This document shows, piece after piece, positions 14,172 through 26,940 of a stretch of DNA of 64,000 bases. Source of the DNA: Odiellus spinosus (Eukaryota; Arthropoda; Arachnida; Opiliones; Phalangiidae); contig OY987227.1 in NCBI GenBank assembly GCA_963920705.1, positions 17,943,434-18,007,433 of the forward strand, written 5' to 3'. The stretch's first letter is position 1. Each line of letters opens with the position of its first letter. A program made the translations under genes and the position numbers. Below the pieces are notes generated by a model. It was not told the origin of the DNA. It saw nothing but the letters and a program-made list of their open reading frames with translations, and ran no database searches.

Positions 14172-14314
14172 CAGGGGCGTCGGAAGTTATTACTAAGTGG
14201 GTGGGCTGAACAAGTTGGCTAAGGTCAAATTATATGGGGCTCAGTTACCCCAGATCCGACGGTCGAGGAGGCTTGAGCCCACCCTGCCCCCCCCCCCCGC
14301 TTCCGACGCCCCTG
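14172..14314. mobile_element. hAT-type MITE (143 bp) with perfect 8-bp target duplication
   Basis: Perfect 15-bp terminal inverted repeats (CAGGGGCGTCGGAAG and its complement) flanked by identical 8-bp direct repeats AGTTCAAT at 14164-14171 and 14315-14322. CAGNG-type ends with 8-bp duplications are the hallmark of hAT transposons. The body is short and non-coding and contains a 13-14 bp C tract before the right end. The perfect duplication and ends suggest a fairly recent insertion. Confidence 0.92.
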
Positions 14315-17300
14315 AGTTCAATTCAATTAAAGGGAGCCCAAAGCTGTTTCAGTGACATTTAATGCTTAGATTAATCCTATTGAATAAAAGTGACCACTCA
14401 AAATGATTTAAATCTACTTGGGTCCCATTTGTGTCGTCCGCTTTGTAACAACGTCGAGCTAACTGAACGAAAACTCGAAACACGTCTCTTCTGATTTTTG
14501 GCAAGGTTGAGGAAAAATTATAACACAGTCTATTTTTGCGGGGAGATTTTGAGAGATCGAGAACTCTTGTCCAAACTGATTGGTTGGTGTGCGACGGGCC
14601 ATAAACGTTGGGTTATATAAAAAACTAGCTTCTTTTATAAATGTTAAATATATATGAAGAAAAAACCCTAGAGTTTAGGAACCCCGAAATAGGCCCTTCT
14701 ACTCTTAGCGTGCATGCTTGGAGAGTACTTTGGCTGGCATCAACCCAGAAGGTTTTTCTACTCTTTCTCTCTCCTCCTTTTTTTTTCTGTTTGGAGCTTC
14801 CATAATCACGGCCCGTGAAGAGATTCGCTTTTAAGTCTTTACTCTTAATTGAAAATTATTCCCCCGCAGGCAACGGAAAGATCTTTATTTACGCCCGGTC
14901 AGATTTTCTTCCGAGATTGCTCAGCCAAAAACGTGTTATTTTATCACTTTTTTTTTTCAAATTGATGATAAAACCGATTCGGGCTTAATCCCGACATTTT
15001 GCGTCGCTCCCAAAAATATAAACCCTAATTTTACCACGAAGTACTATCTTACAAGATAAAACACGGACGGGGAGGGTCAAATCTATAAATTAGCGACATG
15101 TTGAATTATATATCCTGATATCATCCGAAGCTGTGGTAATGGATGACAGTTTAATTTAAACATAGAGACATCTTAAAGAAAACATCCTATACTGTCAAAA
15201 ACTAATTTGTTAAACTCGTGAACGTACATGTTTCACTATCGATAGTTGAGGCGTTTTTTATCACTTAAAATTTTCGGAAAAAACTCAAAATTGAGCGTGA
15301 AATCGTCGAAAACGACAGATTTTTAAATGATTTATAAAAGCTGAGTTCATACGAGGCCTTGGAATCGATTTAAACCGTTTCAAAACGTTTCGCTAGAGTC
15401 GTGTGAACGGGAAATCGTCTTTTCTTGAATCGATTTGATTCGATTTCTCGAAACTGCATCGGGAACCAGTTTCATACCAATTCAGTTTCAACAACCGATA
15501 GATGAAGCTATACAATAAATCGATACATAAATAATGCGTGAAGGCGTGACGCTTAAAACGATTACTGGCCATTTGAATATCGGTTTGATTTTACCGTTTC
15601 AATTCGATTAAGAAATGCTAGCGTGACGCCGTGACCGTAGCTTAAATGACATTGGGGTTAAGTAAAATAAATTAAAAACATTGCTATTGGATAATATCTA
15701 CTGAATTATAATTAAATAGCATCCATTTTCTTAAAAATAGACTATTTACTTTCGTATATTACCGAATCTTAATTAAATCCGAAGTGAATTACCAAATTAA
15801 TTATCAAGGATACCGATTTTAGTTTATTTGACCTGTATATCCTTTTACTAAATATTCGGATTCCCAGCATGGTTTGAATGTAATAAGTAGGCGTGTGTAT
15901 TCGAAATTGAGATCTTTTAACCGTAAACCCCTGGGGATTGACTTATGGACGTTGTTTTTAGCGTTTCTAGGAATGTTACCCTCTTTAACTAACAAATTTG
16001 AACCAATGAAAATATAAACCCTTAACATAAATACCACCCCGTGAAACGTAATTTTTCAGACCCTGTAATATTGGTTCCCTTTTTTCGGACGTACTTATAG
16101 GATTGGGTATATCTTTATCCCTAGTTTTTGGCGAGGGGGTCTCATCTTTAAATTTCTGGGGAAAGGGGCTCCTCTCTTATTTCAGGCGAGCTTTTATCCC
16201 TGACTTTTTTTTCGCGCTCCGAAACAGCTGCACTTCATCTGTAAGCGTACACTTCAGTCTTCAATATTTATAGGTCCTCCGTGCTGTAGTTGGAATCCAT
16301 GGTCTTAAATGGCAACTATAGAAGCCTAGGCCTCACTCTCTCTCTCTCCTTCCCCGTGACCCCTAACTGGAAAGAAAAAAACACCTCTCCCTCCTCCATC
16401 TCGAAAATCCCGTCTTATCCCCATTTTGGCCCTCCGACCAAATATCCTCTCCCTTTTGCGCCGTTATCGCTAACACGTATACCCTGAGCGAGCGCGTACG
16501 ATTTAAGATTTCAGTACCCCCGTATCTATAGGTTCCGATTTTTCCCGGGACAGAAAGCGATAGTTTTATTAAACAGCGTGGTTTTATCTTCGTTGAAATC
16601 TCGAACAGATTCTGGTTTTAAATTCTGTTTAACTTAATTGAATCAATTCTGCTAAGCCGCGGGAATCGGGATTTCCGCCAACTCATGCCTACAGTTATTT
16701 ATACTTCCCCCAACGTTGGTTCATTAACCGGGCCATAGTCGAATGGAGTGTTACTATAGCGCGGGGCAAAACGGGCGGAGGTACACTCGCTTTTTGGCTT
16801 CAATTTAATCTACACCAACATTCCATCGAAAGACCTTTTTCCGCCTCGCGCTGCTAGACTTTTCGTCTATTTTCGGGGCCCTTCTCCGATATCACCTCCT
16901 CCTCCACCTCTCTCGTCTCTTCTCTTTCTCAAATAGTTTGGAGAACTAATTTTTTCGCCTCCACTCTCCAGCATCTTTCTAGAATGTATATACCCCTCCC
17001 TTCCCCATGTACCCCCTCGTTTTCTGTCACTCTGAGTCTAATTAGAGAATGTTAGCCTCGCTTTTTTCCCATAGTTCTCGAGGAATTGGTCCGGAATCCT
17101 GGTTGGATTGTTTATAGGCTTAGTGATGAGGGCGTTGAATCTTACTACGAGCGTAATAGCCAGAAATATTATGATAAAACAAGGTGGACTAGACTACATA
17201 CTATTTTTCAAGAGGAGTTGATAGCGAAAGCGTAGCTACGATAGAAGTAATCCTTGCAAACGTCTGATGAATACACGAGTATTGTAACATTTTCAGTATT

Positions 17301-17955
17301 GAGTTGTTTATGTAGGCTTAGCCAGAAACTCTGGTTCTTAAAAACAAACAAAAACTATCAAAATAATCTTATATTTAAATATTTTCAACACGTTTTTCAA
17401 TTAGCGTTTCACTCCAAAAAATGATGTACGCGGAAAATCCATTTTACAGTCACTATATGAGAGCTATTTGAGGTTTTCGTTTACAATGTTCGCGCCATTG
17501 TATCGTTTATTTTTAAAACAGGGGGTAAAACCTAAATGGTATCTCTTGGCTTAAAATTGACATTGCTCCCTTTTATTTTTGAAGAGCCGCGTCGCGCCGG
17601 CGATGATGAGCTAGGCAAGATTATTTAAGTCAAACGCCGAGCGCCAGAAAATCTTATCCCCTCTTCTCTCTCCTCTTCTTCTCCAGGGATTTCCCCTCTG
17701 CGTAAGCCTCGAAACTTCTAGCTTCAAGGCTTCAGCATACCATTACACCGTTTAGAAAGTTAGACTCATTTATTATTTTTCGTTGTGAAAGATTTCGAGC
17801 ATATTCAGGGACAATTTTCTATTTTTTGGCCCTTTTATATTTTGATAATTGTCGCCGCTAGGAGTGCAACAATGCTCACTGCTCAGTCATTCTAAGCATT
17901 GATCATGAATAAATAAACGCGGCCAAAATATTAGCTAATATTCCAGCTTGAACAA

Positions 17956-18139
17956 TAAAGGCCCATTTACAAAAGAGTGGAAAGCTGAAGCGTAATCTGA
18001 TGCATGGAGCAATAACAACAGGAGGCATAGGTTCATACATTGTTAAAGAATGAGATTTTGGAACCTATGCCTCCTCTTGTTATTGTTCCATGCATTGGCT
18101 TACGCTTAAGCTTGCCGCTCTTTTGTAAACGGGCCTTTA
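17956..18139. mobile_element. Foldback MITE with about 80-bp inverted repeats (184 bp)
   Basis: The arms begin TAAAGGCCC and run through TTTACAAAAGAG, GCATGGAGCAATAACA and AGGAGGCATAGGTTC, pairing with the mirror sequence ending GGGCCTTTA, with about one mismatch per ten bases. A loop of roughly 25 bp separates them. The target duplication is unresolved (flanks CAA and TAA). No coding capacity. Such structures are typical of short foldback DNA transposons. Confidence 0.8.
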
Positions 18140-20000
18140 TAATGTAAAGTATGAACTGAGATTCGCGCCCTCTGATATTTTGCATGTGAATAAGCGGTGC
18201 AAAAGGTTTTGTTGTGATGCGCATGCAGCTAATAACCGCGTCTAGGTCTCGTCGTGTTTTTCACCAGTTTATATTTATATACAAAGGCCAAAAGGGCGAA
18301 CGAAGCTACAAGATACGCAGTATGTGGACTAATACCCGTATCTTTTCCTGCCTTATAGCTTTTTTTCCAAATACATGACACTAGCCAGCGATATATTTTT
18401 GATCCCGGGAATTCCCTGAAGTCGAGAGTGCGCGGTTCAGATATCCTAGGTCTAGGCTTCTTTCGCTCTTCAATCTCTGGAGAAATAAACCAAATACAAG
18501 ACCGACGCTGAAATGGCGCTCAACCTTGGCAACCTTTCTCGCGCCTACGTAGTTTTCTATCAGTTTTTTTTTTTCTCATGACATTATAAGGCCCTCTCCT
18601 GGATTAGGCTTAACGTTGTTTTGGAACCGTAAACTTCATGATATTTTCTTATTGATAATTGGAGAGTGGGATTGTATTTTAATTGAATTGGAAATTCAAT
18701 CTTTGAAAAACAATCTTTGAAATTTTCAAAATTTAAACCGCGTAAATCCTAAAATATTTTGTTGGGAGTTGAACGAACCCCGCCATTGAGCATCCGAACA
18801 TTTATTTAATAAACCATATCAAGTTGAGAAGTATCGTTAATTAATTTAATAATATTAGAAGTTAATCACAATGGTCAATAAATTTTGTGCTAACGAAATA
18901 TCCAACCCTATACTGACATGAAAACTTGGCCATGGTACACCGTACAATCGCTCGTCAGTTGTAAATGACTCGAAACCATTCACCGTGTCATTCTATGTCG
19001 AGGGCTCAAAAGAGACCATTATCATAAAAACAATTCAGAAATATTTTTGCTAAATAACTTTCGGGTCAAACTTTTAATTATAGAGAAACAAACCGCGAAA
19101 ATTAGTAATTCACGCTGGGACTATACGTTCCAAAAAACTAAAGTGCTGATAATTAATAACTGGGGAAAAGGGGCGCTCCCGAAAAGCGTTACTGGAGAAG
19201 AATTTTAAAAAGTCGAGTACGTGTACGAATGATTTACGACATTTATATTCAAAAAAGGTTAGGGGGAAATAAGTTTGAGAGGGGGTCGCTATTAAACCGA
19301 GCATCCACGCGAAAGAGCAATTGGCATAATATTGTAAATCACCGAAATGTATACGTATAGAAAGAACTAATGAAATTCCGCCTGTGTTTTCATTCTAACA
19401 CATAACGCTGTCTAACGCCATTTAAAAACCTGCCGGTATAATACTTAACCAAGACACGCGAATATTTATTTCAATTTTTGGTGAGTGGCGGAAAGATTTG
19501 GCCATAAATGATCTTATTATTCTTATCTTATACGGAAATGATACGCCCAATTAATCAAATTTAATTTTAATAATTTACACGAGTAGAGCCCCCAAAAACT
19601 CCGTTGTTTCTAACCAATTAATTAGTTTCTAACCAATTAATTAGTTAATTTTAATAAACTACCATAAAAAATCACCTACAAGCTCGCCTACAAGTTTGCA
19701 TTCCACCAACAAAAGATGGGGGAGGGGGATATCATATCTATAGCACATGTTAGTTATTACTATGTGGCACCAAGGTTCCTTTAAAAACTTCGTATTGTAC
19801 GAGCATAGGTAAAGGTCATCATAAACTGCACTAGGGCTCACAGAGTACATACAATACCTATATAATAGATATATTTCCCAGGTGGTCATATGAAAACCTA
19901 TTCGTAAATTTATTCTATAAATACCTATATTTTTGTAACGGTTGGAACTTTCGTAAATTTCATAGGTTTTTATTCTAAATCTATCCATTTATTTAAATCC

Positions 20001-20175
20001 GTCCGATAACTTTTTATTTTTAAGAGGGGGTCAGTAGACAAATATCCGACAAAAAAAAGTATTTTTTAATACAGGAAATGTAGCGTTGTCCGGTAATTTT
20101 GTTAAATGTCCGATAACTTTTGAATTTTTAAGGGGGGCTACTATGGGCATTTGTCCAATAAGAATTTTTTTTTAT
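20001..20175. repeat. Tandem duplication, about 107-bp unit, two copies
   Basis: GTCCGATAACTTTT..ATTTTTAAG followed by a G run and a C..TA..G..ACAAATRTCC-like stretch occurs at 20001 and again at 20108. The second copy is partial. Divergence of roughly 15-20 percent suggests an old duplication. Confidence 0.5.
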
Positions 20176-23100
20176 TTCCGTCCCTGCTTCAGAATTCTGC
20201 AATTTTGTGTCGTCTGCTTGTTTATGTAAGTTCTTCACTCACGGTGTGCGGATGTATAGTCCGATTTTCAAAGTGTTTCTCGCGGTCTTACAGTTTAATT
20301 TTATGATAATCGGTAATATTTAGCGTAAGTTGTGTCTAATTATTACAGTTTTTGTTATATTCGCTGAACTATCGTGAAATGATCGAAATAAGTATAAAAT
20401 GAATCTACGCGTTTATGATAAGGCATTGACTCGGCGGATTCGCCCAACTGTTCTCGTGACGGAATTTAAGAGCTATGAAGTTTTTGAACGCTACCTATGT
20501 CCCTAGTATTATTTGGTGAGTGAATTTAAATTTAAACATTTAACCTTCGGTTGACGAATAACTAGCGTGCGGTATTATCAAATTCAATTGTTTAAATTAA
20601 TCGAAACGTAGGCTTAACAAGGTCGTTATCTCCGGCCACATATTTTTTTCATTTTGGACCTATAATACCTATTATCTTTTGTGGACATTAGGCTGGGAGG
20701 CGTGTAACTATTTTCGTTGGCCGTCAATAATAAAAACGGTGTTGCCATTCTTTTTCAACCGTTCCGAACTGATTGAAAACGTATGACAATACCGTTTGTA
20801 ATCTCATTAGACTCTATTTTTATCCAATGTATTCGGCAAACCATTTTTGCATCTCGGCAACTTATTATTCTACTCGTTACTACCGATAGTCTTGAACGAA
20901 TTGATAAACTATTCTTAAGCCTAAATTCTCCCATGCCAAAAACGAAAAATAGGAATAATAATCATTCCGACACGGTCAATTACATTTAGCGTCAATGGAA
21001 CGCCTAGAACACGAGTTTCGTGATTGAATTCACGAAGGGGGTTTTGGCGCCTTTTTTTCACTATCTCAAAAAGTGACACGAAATGAAATTAATGACGTTT
21101 TAATAATGTCTTCTAAAAATTGGTTATTTTTTTCGAATGAAGGGATGAGACGGGAAGTAAAAGTTGAACATTAAAAGATCGTTCGTAATCGTCTGGTCCC
21201 CGTTTTTCGCTCGGATGGATTTTAGTTGGTCGTTTTACTTTAGCAGTAGTAGGCCTAAATATACTTTACTTAGGCCTTGGCCCCTTTACTCCGGGAATTC
21301 ACGTTCACTATTTTCTCCGGGTCTCCGACGGCTCTTTTCCCGCCGATGCTTTTTCGATAACGGTTCGCTTATTTTTGGTGATGCGTTTTTAACGCGATTT
21401 GATCCTACTCAATTCTCTTCGGGCTTCAGAATCCTCTCAACCTTCCTCTTCTTCCGGTAGGCACGGGCTCTTCCATTTGCCGTCCATACTCTATCAAAAA
21501 GGGGGGTTTTCCGAATTAAACTACTCTTCCCGCTCCAGGCGTTTAAAGGGAAAGTCAAACGTTGTTATAGTTACCCCTGAAGTTTAAGAAAGTAAAATAG
21601 GCCTAGTTAGAAAGAGATTTCAAAATATCCCAGTCTAAGCCTAAAGCTGGAATTAATAACTATGGAACATTAAAGCGTGAATTCTTAGCACCATTTAGGC
21701 TTTTCCATCCAATAATAATAATTTATAACATTACACACTGTCCCTTTAAAAATACCGGCCCTTGGTCTGACGCTCTCCAAAAATTGGATAAAAGCTAGAC
21801 CCTTCCACTCTCGTAGAAGAGGGTTTAGGTTTACTTTTCGATCATCGGAAAAATATTTGCCCCTATTTATTTTTAGATTATTTTCTCCTCCAAATATCCT
21901 CAAAAACCAGAACTAGTCATTTTTAATAACCCTTGTTTATTTTTTCAAAAGTACACGTTTCTTTCGTGAGGTTTAAAAGTTTTTAAGTGGATGGTTACGC
22001 GACTTAGTCATAGATCTAAAATATCTAACCATGAAAAAGTTTATTGCACCCTTTTCTTTTCTACGCAATTTTAATGTTTTAGATTAGTATCAATCAATTT
22101 AAAAAATTTCCAACGAGTCAGTCCTTACATATATTAAACGAGACTTTATCGTCCTTCAGTACATCTACATGTATAAGTGAATAGGCTTAGTCGTGTGTTG
22201 ACGAAAAAAGAATCAAAGGGTTAATATACCAATTTTTTGGAAAATAAACTTTTTTGGATTATTAATGATAGAAATTTAAAATTATCAGTTTAATCCTAAT
22301 AAACCAAGAACCACTTAAAGTACCTAAGAACGTGTGAATTCCGTATAACCCTCTCTAGTACCGTCCTCATAAACTTAGCCAAAAATGGTCTGCTTTTCTT
22401 TTCTTACATCTGAGGTTTCATTCACTTTTGGTTACTATAATCTGTACTATGTATTTTTGATTTAAAAGCATTCGCGAATTTAAATCGAGTATGTGAGGGA
22501 AGAGTTTTGAATATTGGGGGTTCTTCAAATTGTTCTCAAGGAATCTGATTTGACAATATTTCACAACAAAGGGATTATATATTTTTAAATACAGACGCTA
22601 CTAACCCTTTATTCAAGATTCTTATCTAAATGTTCGGGCTTAATAGGAACCCAATTTCTATCCTGCTCGATTAGACTGTATATCCATGAGAAGAAACTCG
22701 ATAATGGCTAGAGTCATTCTTAAGCACGTCTTTAGCGCGTGACATGACTATTCATATAAATGATATTTGTTAATATATTTTTACGTTTTTATGGAAACCA
22801 ACTATGTATAGAAAGAGTAAGGTTTACCTAGTTTGTACTCGTGAGACATACTAGATTCTAGTAAACTATTTAATTTCCATCTCTCTCTCGTCTCTCGAGA
22901 AATTAGCATTTTTTTTTTACGTAAAGTTACGCGTGTAAAGCTGTCAGCGTTAAATACGTGCGCGTAAGATACACTATTACATACCCGCCGTGCGGCGACA
23001 TATGACAGCCAAGATTTATAGCTTTATTTTCTCCTTCTACCATCGTTTAAAAACGTTACTTCTTGTTTTCTTCTTTCTCTTGTCCCTGCTGATGAATCTA

Positions 23101-26100
23101 TAACTTATTCTGTCTCGCCATCTGTCCGCGTTAAAGTGAAATTGGCCATTTTAGGTTTTAGTTTTTAGTTGATTATGAGGTTTAAATTATAACAAGAGTG
23201 TGAAAATTAAATCAAATTCCATTGTTTACTATCGTGCTTTGATGTACAGAATTTTGCCTATTCTTATCCTTAGTAATTTTGGTGAATTCGAATTAAAACA
23301 CACTGATTGTAATTCAAATTTAAACAAATATATTTCTTGCTAAGCCGGATTCAAACCATAAAATTGAAATTGATTACTAACTATTTGGATGTTTCCTCTT
23401 TTACTAATATTAAATCCTTTTTAGCCCATAATCCTAATAATAATTCCAATTTAAGCCGAATTAAACTTTACTAAGTCGATTTTAAATTTAATTTTCAGTA
23501 TTACAATTTGAATAGCAAAGTTTTGATGCTTCGCAGTCCCTTTAAATTGTAAATTTTTGGGATGAGCTTTTTAGCAAGATGTTGGCGAATTTAAGCATGC
23601 ACGTTTTCCTTAAAACTCTAGTCTAAACATCGATGGTCACGAAAATCCTCCTACAATTTATAAACGGGGGGAGGAGAATGAGTTTTTATACTTTTTATTA
23701 TCAAGTCGTGATCCAAATGGGCTCTACGCTTTTGCCAAAATATTAAAATCTCTTTGGTTTTAAGGAAATTCGAAACCACGCGTGTATAAACAAGGGATGT
23801 ATGCCGCGCGAATACCTTCTATGATTTAACCCAGGCGGTTTTAGCGATTGTTTGAGAAGCAGATTTATATTTTATCCCCTACTAACTTAAAACATCCAAC
23901 CCCTCACCCTTAAAATAAGGTGATTTTTAACGCGCACTGAAAGACCGGGGTTTTTGGATTTATCACTTTGACCCACCGTTTAGGGGATAATGTATACCGT
24001 TCTATTTTCATAGGTTTTTTGACCTTTTAGATGCTAATAGTAAATTTCTGATTCAAATCGATTTCGGACCCTTGAACTTGAACTCCCGGGCCCATTGCCT
24101 TACTTCTTGACCTTTTAATCCTCAGTTATTTCACATTGAATCACTTGACTCTAAAAAGTTGTTTTCGTTTAATTAGTTTTACACTGACACTTCTTGACCT
24201 TCTCAGTTATCGATCCCCAAAATTGAGGGTTTTAAAAACGTCTTACCCTTACTGTTTTTCAAGCTAACCTGGGGTTGGTGTTTGGATTTTTAGCTCCTGT
24301 ATACGTAGTATTTCAGAGCAGGCTTTTGCTTTTAAGGGTTTCGAGTTTTCGACCTCTCTCTCTTTTTCTCGTAAAGGCAGGCAAATGGTAGGCGTTTATA
24401 ATAAACCGTGAGGGAAATCTGAGTGTTCCCTCTTTTCTTTTTTCATTCCGTCTCCCGGTCTCTCCTTCCCTATAGAGTTGGTTCTTTTCCCCGGATCCAC
24501 TTTCCCTCGGATTTTACGAAAAAGAGGAGATCTCCGGGGACCCGGCACCCCCGCAATAGCTGGCCTTCCATGGTAACGGAGCTGGCGCAGAAATGAACGC
24601 TCTTAGAATGCTCTTTTTCCAGTCTGTCCCGTTCTTTTATCCATCTCCCAGCGCACCCTGGTGTAGTTCTGGTTCTATTTTGGCGCGGGAAGAGTGCGGG
24701 GGTGTTGGGAAAACATTGAGGCTTGCGGGGTTTTCTATCCCCGCGCTATGGTCACGATAAATCCGAGTTTTCAATACGTACGCGACCTTCTTCATTTATC
24801 TCAAACGAAACTGTCAAATAAGCGTAGAGAAACGTAGCTTTATACGCGCTGAACTGTCAAACTGACTCTGATCATAGTTTTCCCCGGTCAATTTGAGTCG
24901 TTTGAGCCAATACGACGATATTGGGGGAAGGAGAAAAAGATGGTAGACGACGCTTAAACAAAACCATTCTTACCAGCTTTCTACGGATTGACTCTCGCGT
25001 CAAAGTCGAACGGACTGTTATGCCCCGAGAGTTTGGCCCCTTTTCTATCTCTAATGCTACCAAATCCTGCGGTAATTTGTCACTGTCAAGCCCCGGGATG
25101 ATGGCGGGCTTAGCCCGAACATTGCCTACAAAGATGCCCCGGCTTTAGACACCAATTTCGCACCCATCTCCCCCTTTAAGAGTGGAATATATCCAGGATA
25201 AGATTATAGTGCCCATAGACGCTATACGCTATTTTTAATAATAATGGGGTGGGGGGTACAAATACCTCCTCCCTAGCTTAATCCGACCCTCATATCCAAG
25301 AGTTTCGCGTTTCAACTTGTACATGCGCGGGGTTTCAATAACATAACGATATTGCACGGTACCGGTATTAAAATTTGGAGAGAAAATTTATAAATTGGCA
25401 TGAATTTGGTTCGTAGCTCTAGATGGTACCTCCTCTTCTGCTATTAATCGTGATGAATCAAATTATCAAACTTTTGGAGAATGTTAACAATTGATTAATT
25501 TAGGCCACGTCTAAAGTGCAAGCAAATTCCATCTTTATAGAATTTTTCGCTCTGAAACACTATGGTATAATTGTTTTGAGATATGTTCTTCAGAACTCAT
25601 CTTTCTAAACATAAGGATTTAGTATGAAAGATCTAAAAATATAATCCAAATTAAAAACATTAGTGACGTCACTTTAAATTAACATATCCAAATATGCTTT
25701 TCCTTTGACTCGCCTTTCCTACAGTTAAATCCTTATTGGATTCTGTAAACCACTATAGAAAAACTCGTAGATCAAAAACCCTTGGTTGTTATTATTAATG
25801 TCGAAGATAGACCCCTCTTATTGAACCTTACTTATCCAGATAAGATAAAAAAAAAGTCAGGCATGCAATAATCGCTTGATTGAATTTTACCCATACATTC
25901 CCTTCTCTCTTCGATGATTAAAAACCTTATTTTTTTTTAATAAAACAACCAATGAATTGGTAGCATTCTCGAATAAAGCCCCACCCACCCACTCTTTATT
26001 AGCGATCTCCCTTCTCTCCGTACGTATAATATAGGAACGGGGGTGGAAGATTTATGTTTATTTATCGAACCGGTGTATATAAATTTAGCTTGTACGACAT

Positions 26101-26544
26101 GCCCGATGATTAGGGCGAAACAGTTTCATTTTCTAAAGTGATTCCGCCTTTCCTATGTTCTCAATCTATACGGAACGAATAAACACCGCTTTACAGTTAG
26201 GTTTGCTTTACGAGTCCATAGATGTATTATGGAAAATTGTTTTTTTTTTTTCCCAGTTTGTAAAGTGAGGGTGAACGGAAAAATGAAAATATTTCAAATT
26301 TCAATTGCAATATTTCAATATTATAATTTAAGTTAAAATAATTACATAAATCCAATCAAACTGATTTAACATCTTCTCTCAAGCCATATTCGTTAGTAAA
26401 ATATTTTAGGTTTAATATATAAATTCCTTTTTATTCGCCATTTAAATTTACGCTTTAGAATTACTAATATTTTATAACCAATTCGTTGGCGCCATATCTG
26501 AAAGATTCAATTTTAATTTATTTATTTGATGTATAACCCTTTAA

Positions 26545-26940
26545 AGGTAGAACGCAACCTATCAACAAGTGAATTTTTTATCGATTCCTTATCGTTTTAG
26601 TAGGCCTAATCCATTTGTCCAAAAACAAATATTAAAATATAAATAAATTTAAAACTTACCTGGAAAATAGGCTTAGCTGGATTCAAGGATATCTAAAATT
26701 CTTCGCATTGAGTCAGAGACCAATCGAATGTTATTGAGAATCTCATTGAGATCTCGCCTTAACGACGGGCCTCATTGCTCGCTGACCCATCAATGCGAAG
26801 AAATTCAGGAATCTCCATGAATCTAGCTAAGCCTATTTAAGTTTTAAATTGATTTCTAGTTTAATATATTTTTTAAAGGTGGATTAGGCATATTTAAACG
26901 AATCGATAAAAATCACTTGTTTTTAGGTTGCATTCTCCCT
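26545..26940. mobile_element. TTAA-flanked MITE with internal long hairpin (396 bp)
   Basis: Flanked by TTAA (26541-26544 and 26941-26944). The terminal inverted repeats begin AGGTAGAACGCAACCT and extend about 70 bp through a TATCGATTC motif to TAGGCCTAATCCA, with mismatches. Nested inside is a second inverted repeat of about 55 bp (around 26656-26714 against 26790-26850), with ATAGGCTTAGCTGGATTC paired to GAATCTAGCTAAGCCTAT. The inner hairpin may be a separate element inserted in the outer one. No ORF. The ends resemble those of the 0.8-kb TTAA elements (AGG...GCAACC), so the families may share a transposase. Confidence 0.75.

Larger units (their letters stand above)
14315..26540. other. Non-coding DNA, mostly unique
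   Basis: Holds the foldback at 17956 and the duplication at 20001. At about 15345-15630, GTTCATACGAGG and GCTAGCGTGACG flank ATCGATTTAAACCG-like sequence, reminiscent of the outer ends near 11596 and possibly a decayed relative. A 19-bp pair (TTTCTAACCAATTAATTAG) is tandem at 19607-19645. The stretch 23150-23520 is AT-rich with repeated AATTTAAA words. No exon recognised. Confidence 0.55.
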
